36,954 nt of DNA, taken from the NCBI GenBank assembly GCA_900541785.1, contig UQKY01000018.1, positions 1-36,954 on the forward strand, in the 5' to 3' direction. The stretch is from an uncultured Collinsella sp. Lineage in GTDB: Bacteria; Actinomycetota; Coriobacteriia; Coriobacteriales; Coriobacteriaceae. The position numbers and the translations under genes are program-made. Under the pieces are notes generated by a model that saw only the letters and a list, made by a program, of their open reading frames with translations, searched no databases and had not been told where the DNA came from. Positions 31,817 to 36,954 of the stretch are shown here, piece by piece. Within the stretch, counting starts at the first letter, position 1; every line of letters begins with the position of its first letter.

Positions 31817-33823
31817 ATGACCGAGGAGCTCAAGAAGCAGGGCGGCGTTGATGACGCCGCTGCCGCGGGACTGGTCGAGGAAACGGCTGCCGTGGCACCC
31901 GAGCTGGATGACGCCGCCAAGGCTGCAGCCGAGCGCGAGGCTCGCCGCCAAGCGCTCTACGAGGAAAACGAACGTGCCGAGGACGAGCGCGCCCGCGCCG
32001 AGGCAGAGCGTATGCGCGACGTGGACGATGAAGACGAGGACGAGACGCCTCGAGATACCTGGGCGACGGTGCGCCGCCTGTGGAGCGAGGCTGCCGGCGA
32101 CCATTGGCGCTTCTATATCGTGTTCGCGAGCATTGTGTTCTATGCCATCTTTAACACTGCTGCGCCGGCATATAGCGCCCGCGTGATCGATGAGCTGTGG
32201 AGCCACATTCAGGTGGCGTTTGCCAACGACACCACCTTCAACATCACCTGGGAGAACTGCGGCAGGACCATCTTCATCTACTTTATGATCTGGACGGCCG
32301 CTGCCTCGTTCTACGCGCTCCAGAGCTTTTTGATGTCGAGCGTTGCCGAACGCCTCAACCTGTGCCTACGCAACCGCATCGCACAAAAGCTCAACCGTCT
32401 GCCGCTTGCCTTTTTTGACGCGCATCGTCCCGGTGAGGTCGTCAGCCGTGCGACCAACGACTTGGACAAGATGTCCGAGAGCATGCAGCGCGGCTTGCTG
32501 CAGCTTCTGGTGTCGATCGGTACCGTGGTGGGCGCCGTGAGCGTGATGTTCGTGTTTAGCGTGCCGCTCACGCTCGTCTTTTTGTTCTTTACGGCGTTGT
32601 CGCTGCTGGTGACCAAGGTGGTCTCGCGCCGCACGCATGACGTAACCGGTGAGCGCCAAGAGTGGGTGTCCAAGATTACGAGTGCGGTCGAGGAAGGCTA
32701 CTCGGGCCGTCTGGTGATTCGCGCGTTTAACCGCGAGCGCCAAAGTTCTGCCGAGGTGCGCCAGGCCTCGGGCGAGCTGGCACGCGTGAGTGCCAAGGCC
32801 GACTTTATGATTAACGCCGTCGGCCCCGCGGTGCGCTTTATCGGCCGCCTGGCACAGATCGTGATTGCGATTGTGGGCTGCAGTATGCTGGTTGCCGGCC
32901 ACATGACCGTCGGCGTGTTCCAGGCGTTCTTCCAGTTTATCTACGAGGCATCTGAGCCCATGACGCAGCTGTCGTTTACCTTCAACTCGCTGCAGAGCGC
33001 GCTGGCGAGTGCGGAGCGCGTGTTCGACCTGCTCGATGAGCCCGAGATGGAGGCCGATCCGCTGCCGGACGAGGCCGCCAAGCTGCCGGGCAAGGTCGAG
33101 GGCCGTGTCTCCTTTGAGCATGTGCGCTTTGGTTATTCGCCCGACAAGCCGCTTATGCGCGACGTGTCGTTTACTGCCGAGCCGGGCCAGAAGATCGCGG
33201 TGGTGGGAACCACGGGCGCAGGCAAGACGACGCTCATCAACCTGCTCATGCGCTTCTACGAGATTGACGGCGGGCGTATTACGCTCGACGGCGTGGATAC
33301 GAGCCGCATGGATCGCGGCGAGCTACGTCAGCAGTTTGGCATGGTGCTGCAAGACGCCTGGCTATTCGATGGCACGATTGCCGAAAACATCGCCTACGGC
33401 TGCCCCGAGGCAACGCGCGACGAAATTGTGGCCGCCGCTCGTGCCGCGCAGGTCGACTTCTTCGTGCGCACCATGCCGCAGGGCTACGACACGCGCGTGG
33501 CCAACGATGCCGAAAGCATCAGCCAGGGCCAGCGTCAGCTGCTGACCATCGCACGCGTGCTGCTCAACAACCCGGCGATTCTCATCCTGGACGAGGCGAC
33601 CTCAAGCGTGGACACGCGTACCGAGCTTGCCATCGGCCGTGCCATGGACGCGCTTATGCGCGGGCGCACGAGCTTTGTGATCGCGCACCGTTTGTCGACG
33701 ATCGTCGATGCCGACCTGATCTTGGTCATGGACCACGGCAATATCATCGAGCAGGGTACGCATAAGGAGCTGCTGGCTGCCGAGGGTGCCTACGCCGACC
33801 TCTATCTGAGTCAGTTCGCATAA
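31817..33823 (+). CDS. ABC exporter subunit with catalytic Glu and degenerate signature (TM288/BmrD type)
   Basis: A 668-residue half-transporter, complementary to the preceding one. Walker A GTTGAGKTT, Walker B LILDEATSSVD with the catalytic Glu, and the switch histidine in VIAHRLS are intact, while the signature reads ISQGQRQLL instead of LSGGQ. Together the two subunits give one competent and one non-hydrolytic ATP site. It has an unusual ~90-residue cytoplasmic N-terminal extension, very rich in Glu, Ala, Arg and Asp and predicted to be helical or coiled-coil. GGGAGG precedes the ATG, one base after the previous stop. A palindrome begins in its own stop codon. Confidence 0.93.
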   Translation: MTEELKKQGGVDDAAAAGLVEETAAVAPELDDAAKAAAEREARRQALYEENERAEDERARAEAERMRDVDDEDEDETPRDTWATVRRLWSEAAGDHWRFYIVFASIVFYAIFNTAAPAYSARVIDELWSHIQVAFANDTTFNITWENCGRTIFIYFMIWTAAASFYALQSFLMSSVAERLNLCLRNRIAQKLNRLPLAFFDAHRPGEVVSRATNDLDKMSESMQRGLLQLLVSIGTVVGAVSVMFVFSVPLTLVFLFFTALSLLVTKVVSRRTHDVTGERQEWVSKITSAVEEGYSGRLVIRAFNRERQSSAEVRQASGELARVSAKADFMINAVGPAVRFIGRLAQIVIAIVGCSMLVAGHMTVGVFQAFFQFIYEASEPMTQLSFTFNSLQSALASAERVFDLLDEPEMEADPLPDEAAKLPGKVEGRVSFEHVRFGYSPDKPLMRDVSFTAEPGQKIAVVGTTGAGKTTLINLLMRFYEIDGGRITLDGVDTSRMDRGELRQQFGMVLQDAWLFDGTIAENIAYGCPEATRDEIVAAARAAQVDFFVRTMPQGYDTRVANDAESISQGQRQLLTIARVLLNNPAILILDEATSSVDTRTELAIGRAMDALMRGRTSFVIAHRLSTIVDADLILVMDHGNIIEQGTHKELLAAEGAYADLYLSQFA

Positions 33824-33854
33824 TGTGACAAAGGGACAGTCCCGCATGTCACAT
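33823..33854. repeat. Nested palindrome beginning in the exporter stop codon
   Basis: ATGTGACA (33823-33830) and TGTCACAT (33847-33854) are exact inverted arms; inside, GGGAC-A-GTCCC is a second palindrome. The last base of the TAA stop (33821-33823) is its first base. Shares GGGACAG with the other repeats. Confidence 0.8.
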
Positions 33855-33864
33855 CAAAAGGAAT

Positions 33865-33899
33865 GGCGCGCCGGGGATTGATTCCCTGGCGCGCCTTTT
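33865..33899. terminator. Terminator between the exporter operon and cysE
   Basis: GGCGCGCC (33865-33872) pairs with GGCGCGCC (33888-33895), extended inward by GGGGAT/ATTCCC with a small defect, followed by TTTT. AAAA on the other side lets it serve cysE too. Confidence 0.85.
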
Positions 33900-33936
33900 G
33901 CGTCGGTGCCGATGTCGTTTTGTGCCGCTTGCGTTC

Positions 33937-34641
33937 CTAACGTTCGTCCACGAGCTTGGCGACGAGGGCCTTGAGCTCGGCCACCTCTCGCTCGAGTTCC
34001 TTGACGCGGCGGGCATTCTCGGTGATGCCCTGGCGGTTGAGGGCGGACTGCTCGGCGGCGTCATCGGGCATGTACTCGCGATGCTGCTTGGCGTCGAAAC
34101 TCTCCTCGAACACACGGCAACCGTTGCGCTTGATGATACGTCCCGGCACGCCCACGACGGTGCAGTTGTCGGGGACGTCCTTAACGACGACCGAGTTGCC
34201 GCCGATCTTGACGTTGTTGCCGATGCGGATGTTGCCGAGCACCTTGGCGCCCGTGCCCACCGTGACATTGTTGCCCAGGGTGGGGTGACGCTTGCCGGTC
34301 TCGTTGCCGGTGCCGCCGAGCGTGACGCCCTGGTAGAGCACACAGTTGTCGCCCACAATGGTGGTCTCGCCGATGACGACGCCCATGGCGTGGTCGATAA
34401 AGAAGTGCTTGCCAATCTGCGCGGCAGGGTGAATCTCGACGCCGGTGATGTGGCGGGTGATTTGCGAGAGCACGCGGGCGAGCGAGCGATGACCGTGCTC
34501 CCACAGCCAGTGCTCGGGCACGTGGTTCCACTTGGCGTGCAGGCCAGGATAGGAAAGGAAGATGACCAGACCGTTTTGCGCGGCGGGGTCCTGCGCCTGG
34601 ACGGTCTTGATGTCCTCGCGAATGGTATTGATAAAGCTCAC
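33937..34641 (-). CDS. cysE: Serine O-acetyltransferase
   Basis: Acetylates serine with acetyl-CoA to give O-acetylserine, the carbon precursor of cysteine. The 234-residue protein has the short-form N-terminus (FLSYPGLHAKWNHVPEHWLW), then the left-handed beta-helix of hexapeptide repeats: GVEIHPAAQIGKHFFIDHAMGVVIGE, TTIVGDNCVLYQGVTLGG, GNNVTVGTGAKVLGNIRIG and VGVPGRI. The catalytic histidine is in FIDHAMG. The C-terminus has an added heptad-like helix (RRVKELEREVAELKALVAKL). The ATG at 34728 has no ribosome site; GTG 34641 follows GGGAGGG and starts VSFINTIREDIK as in relatives. cysK is not in the window. Confidence 0.93.
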   Translation of the reverse strand: MSFINTIREDIKTVQAQDPAAQNGLVIFLSYPGLHAKWNHVPEHWLWEHGHRSLARVLSQITRHITGVEIHPAAQIGKHFFIDHAMGVVIGETTIVGDNCVLYQGVTLGGTGNETGKRHPTLGNNVTVGTGAKVLGNIRIGNNVKIGGNSVVVKDVPDNCTVVGVPGRIIKRNGCRVFEESFDAKQHREYMPDDAAEQSALNRQGITENARRVKELEREVAELKALVAKLVDER

Positions 34642-34864
34642 CGGCCGCCCTCCCTTAGCACCGTGACAATGCGATTCAATAAAGTATAGCGATTCGCTAG
34701 GGATTAGGAAGGGCGATCCTGGCGGCATTGCGCGACAGGTGTCAGTTATGCAAACTTGCTGGTAATGGAGTCACACTTTTGTGCGGTCGTATGCATGGCC
34801 GCGTTGCAACCGTATACTGGTCAACTTGGACGTGTCCGCGCCCACAACTGAGAGGTTTTACTTC

Positions 34865-35512
34865 ATGGGTTTCATCAATTTTATCGCTGAGCTGCTTAAG
34901 GACCCGCGCACCGCGATCGCTAGCTGGATCGCCGCCGGCCCGCTTATGGCCTACGGCTGCGTGTTCCTAATCATCTTTATCGAGACGGGCGTGGTGTTCT
35001 TCCCGTTCCTTCCCGGCGACTCGCTGCTGTTTGCCTCGGGCTTCTTTGCCCATAATGGCGGCTTTAACATTGTTGCGCTTCTGGCCACCGCATGGGCCGC
35101 AGCCATCCTGGGCGATCAGTGCAACTTTATGATTGGCCACTTCTTTGGCCGCAAGATCATCGCCTCGGGCAAGGTAAAGGCCATGACGCCCGAGCGCATC
35201 AAAAAGTCCGAGGATTTCTTGGACAAGTGGGGCCATCTGGCCATCTTCCTCGGCCGCTTCTTCCCGTTCATCCGCACCTTTGTGCCTTTTATCGCCGGCA
35301 TGGGCGGCATGCACTGGCGCAACTTTGTCGTCTTTAACGTGCTGGGTGGCATTACCTGGTCGACGGTCTTTACGCTGCTGGGTTACTTCTTTGGTGGCAT
35401 TCCGTTTGTGCAGGAGCACTTTGAGCTGCTGATCATCGGGATTGTCGCCGTGTCGATCATCCCGACCGTGGTCGGTCTGGTTAAGGCTAAGCTCGGTAAA
35501 AAGAACGCCTAG
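34865..35512 (+). CDS. DedA family membrane protein
   Basis: A 215-residue polytopic membrane protein of the DedA superfamily, whose members flip undecaprenyl phosphate or phospholipids or maintain proton homeostasis. Family motifs are FIETGVVFFPFLPGDSLLFASG, with the membrane-embedded acidic residue, GDQCNFMIGHFFGRKI and FLGRFFPFIRTFVPFIAGMGGM, with the conserved arginines and prolines. AGAGG precedes the ATG; the frame to 34781 has no better site. It is divergent from cysE and ends in a terminator. Confidence 0.92.
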   Translation: MGFINFIAELLKDPRTAIASWIAAGPLMAYGCVFLIIFIETGVVFFPFLPGDSLLFASGFFAHNGGFNIVALLATAWAAAILGDQCNFMIGHFFGRKIIASGKVKAMTPERIKKSEDFLDKWGHLAIFLGRFFPFIRTFVPFIAGMGGMHWRNFVVFNVLGGITWSTVFTLLGYFFGGIPFVQEHFELLIIGIVAVSIIPTVVGLVKAKLGKKNA

Positions 35513-35540
35513 TCCGAGATTGTTTTCGGACGTTAATTCC

Positions 35541-35576
35541 AAGGCCCGTCATCGGATTCGATGGCGGGCCTTTTGT
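35541..35576 (+). terminator. Terminator of the dedA gene
   Basis: AAGGCCCGTCATCG (35541-35554) pairs with CGATGGCGGGCCTT (35559-35572) around GATT, followed by TTTT. Confidence 0.92.
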
Positions 35577-35595
35577 GTTGGAGGCAAATGAAAAT

Positions 35596-35612
35596 ACTTT
35601 ACTTAGTTAAAG
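35596..35612. promoter_or_regulatory. Operator-like palindrome upstream of ilvE
   Basis: ACTTTACTTAGTTAAAG has inverted CTTTA/TAAAG arms and matches 14 of 17 bases of the palindrome in front of the amino-acid importer operon (10721-10737). It lies just upstream of a TACAAT -10-like box at 35643-35648. Confidence 0.5.
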
Positions 35613-35802
35613 AAAAGCGTTTTATCCAAGGCGTGCGGGGAGTACAATCACCTGCATGCGAATCGACGCGCCATCGGCTTTGATGCTGCCCGCGTGTCCT
35701 GCCCGGCTCTACGCTTCCGGGTATGCGACGTTGCGACGCGGCCGGCTTCGGTCCTTGCGTGCGGGTTCGCGAGTATGCAACCGTGTATGTAAGGAGCGAC
35801 AT

Positions 35803-36855
35803 ATGACTGTCGAGAAGAAGGATATCGATTGGGGTAGCCTCGGCTTTGGCTACATGAAGACCGATTACAGCTACGAGGCCCATTGGAAGGACGGTGAGTG
35901 GGACGAGGGCGGCCTGACCACTGACCACACCCTGCACGTCTCCGAGTGCGGCGGCATCTTCCATTACTGCCAGGAGGTCTTTGAGGGCCTGAAGGCCTAC
36001 ACCGCCGAGGACGGCAGCATCGTCTGCTTCCGTCCCGACATGAACGCCGAGCGTATGTATAACTCCGCGCAGCGCCTCGAGATGCCCCCGTTCCCCAAGG
36101 ACAAGTTTGTCGAGGCCGTCAAGCAGGTCGTCTCTGCCAACGCCGCCTGGGTTCCGCCTTTCGGCTCCGGTGCAACCCTGTATGTGCGTCCGTTTATGAT
36201 CGGCTCCGGTGACGTAATCGGCGTGGCTCCCGCTCCTGAGTACACGTTCCGCATTCTCGTGACCCCGGTCGGTCCGTACTTTAAGGGTGGCCTCAAGCCT
36301 GTCAAGCTGCGTGTTTCTGAGTACGACCGCGCCGCACCGCACGGCACCGGCAACATCAAGGCCGGCCTGAACTACGCCATGTCCCTGAAGCCCACGATGG
36401 AGGCTCACCGCGAGGGCTATGCCGAGAACCTGTATCTCGACTCCGAGTCCCGCACCTATGTCGAGGAGACCGGTGGCGCCAACGTCCTGTTCGTGAAGGA
36501 GGACGGCACGCTTGTCGTCCCGCAGTCGCACACCGACTCCATCCTGCCCTCCATCACCCGCCGTTCGCTCGTTCAGGTCGCTGAGGACCTGGGCATGACC
36601 GTCGATCAGCGACCCGTCGAGTGGGCCGAGGTCAAGGCCGGCACCTTTGTTGAGTGCGGTCTGTGCGGCACCGCTGCCGTTATCTCCCCGGTCGGTGAGA
36701 TCGACAACAAGGTCTACGGTGCCGACGAGACTGTGACCTTCCCGGCTGGCTACACCGAGATCGGTCCTGTGATGAAGAAGCTCCGCGAGACTCTGACGGG
36801 CATCCAGTCTGGTGCTGTTGAGGATAAGCACAACTGGGTTTACACCGTCGCGTAA
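35803..36855 (+). CDS. ilvE: Branched-chain amino-acid aminotransferase
   Basis: Transfers amino groups between glutamate and the 2-oxo acids of leucine, isoleucine and valine; fold-type IV PLP enzyme. In 350 residues it has the mammalian-like BCAT-II pattern: HYCQEVFEGLKAYTAEDG, FRPDMNAERM, LYVRPFMIGSG, the PLP lysine K186 in GTGNIKAGLNYA, YVEETGGANVLFV, and CGTAAVISPVG near the end. AAGGAG lies before the ATG at 35803; the frame extends to 35656 through the leader, but those residues are unlike the family. The ~150-base leader contains no branched-chain-rich leader peptide and no T-box that I can see. Confidence 0.95.
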   Translation: MTVEKKDIDWGSLGFGYMKTDYSYEAHWKDGEWDEGGLTTDHTLHVSECGGIFHYCQEVFEGLKAYTAEDGSIVCFRPDMNAERMYNSAQRLEMPPFPKDKFVEAVKQVVSANAAWVPPFGSGATLYVRPFMIGSGDVIGVAPAPEYTFRILVTPVGPYFKGGLKPVKLRVSEYDRAAPHGTGNIKAGLNYAMSLKPTMEAHREGYAENLYLDSESRTYVEETGGANVLFVKEDGTLVVPQSHTDSILPSITRRSLVQVAEDLGMTVDQRPVEWAEVKAGTFVECGLCGTAAVISPVGEIDNKVYGADETVTFPAGYTEIGPVMKKLRETLTGIQSGAVEDKHNWVYTVA

Positions 36856-36913
36856 GCTGTCTTGTATGTCCGGCCCGAGGGCGACCTTCCTTTCCGGCGC
36901 GTCCTCGGACATG

Positions 36914-36954
36914 AAAGAACCCCCGCTGCGCACTACGTGCGGCGGGGGTTCTTT
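36914..36954. terminator. Terminator of ilvE, at the window edge
   Basis: AAAGAACCCCCGC at 36914 pairs with GCGGGGGTTCTTT at the end of the window, and CGCAC/GTGCG extends the stem inward past a two-base bulge. A- and T-runs at both ends suggest that it works in both directions. Confidence 0.85.

Noticed and set aside
35613..35802. T-box or leader-peptide attenuator before ilvE
   Set aside because: No specifier/antiterminator pattern, no terminator in the leader, and the short frame there is not rich in Leu, Ile or Val codons.
36866..36912. ATGTCCG/CGGACAT inverted repeat after ilvE
   Set aside because: Seven-base arms with a competing CCGAGG/CCTCGG pairing and a strong terminator directly after; too weak to list as a feature.

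Overview
This is a roughly 37 kb chromosomal window from a high-GC Gram-positive bacterium. The tilS-hpt-ftsH cluster, an EF-G-like second translation factor, a three-cysteine LarE, dense GC-rich hairpin terminators and the general codon usage point to the Coriobacteriia (Actinomycetota), most likely Collinsella or a close relative. That placement is inferred from memory of gene content, not from a search. I see no tRNA, rRNA, CRISPR array, prophage or transposase gene. Most of the window is ordinary core genome; the unusual content is mainly between genes.

Layout: 1-102 tail of an unidentified upstream transcript and its terminator; 170-637 (-) small tail-anchored membrane protein; 915-1346 (+) Hsp20; 1429-2238 (-) WalJ-like metallo-hydrolase; 2287-6664 (+) tilS, hpt, ftsH; 6740-6785 large palindrome; 6853-8037 (+) aminotransferase; 8203-9024 (+) PHP phosphoesterase; 9103-10551 (-) rRNA uracil methyltransferase; 10758-13074 (+) a three-gene polar amino-acid ABC importer; 13385-15460 (+) EF-G-like GTPase; 15590-16555 (-) secreted nuclease; 16962-18662 (+) Schlafen/AlbA_2-HATPase-winged-helix regulator behind an array of repeated operator-like sites; 18820-18917 a long hairpin; 18959-19837 (-) larE; 20011-20661 (+) HAD phosphatase; 20775-21887 (-) LacI regulator; 22200-24047 (+) glmS; 24160-24891 (-) GntR regulator; 25055-26089 (+) YeiH-type transporter; 26370-27587 (+) degenerate NtrC-like regulator with a Fis helix-turn-helix; 27672-28247 (+) membrane protein; 28303-28824 (-) nitroreductase; 29119-29409 (+) small orphan protein; 29591-33823 (+) MarR regulator plus a heterodimeric ABC exporter; 33937-34641 (-) cysE; 34865-35512 (+) DedA; 35803-36855 (+) ilvE.

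Functional links that the sequence supports: the amino-acid importer (SBP, permease, ATPase) is one overlapping operon behind a clear sigma-70 type promoter. A palindrome between that promoter and its first gene recurs, with 14 of 17 bases identical, upstream of ilvE, suggesting one amino-acid-responsive regulator. The marR-ABC-ABC operon has a promoter whose spacer is a 14-base element that recurs 35 bases downstream, which fits autoregulation. The AlbA_2 regulator is preceded by seven copies of TCTCTCTAAA or its complement, including a perfect 30-bp palindrome and three copies at a 12-bp period; it is the best candidate for an undescribed self-regulated system.

A second theme is short palindromic repeats. 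Four copies of a ~50-bp element (16711, 18734, 21936, 24118) and four other palindromes carrying GGGACA/GGGACG cores (6740, 22003, 28250, 33823) lie only between genes, two of them touching stop codons. They resemble REP-like sequences associated with RAYT-type transposases in other bacteria, but no such transposase lies in this window.
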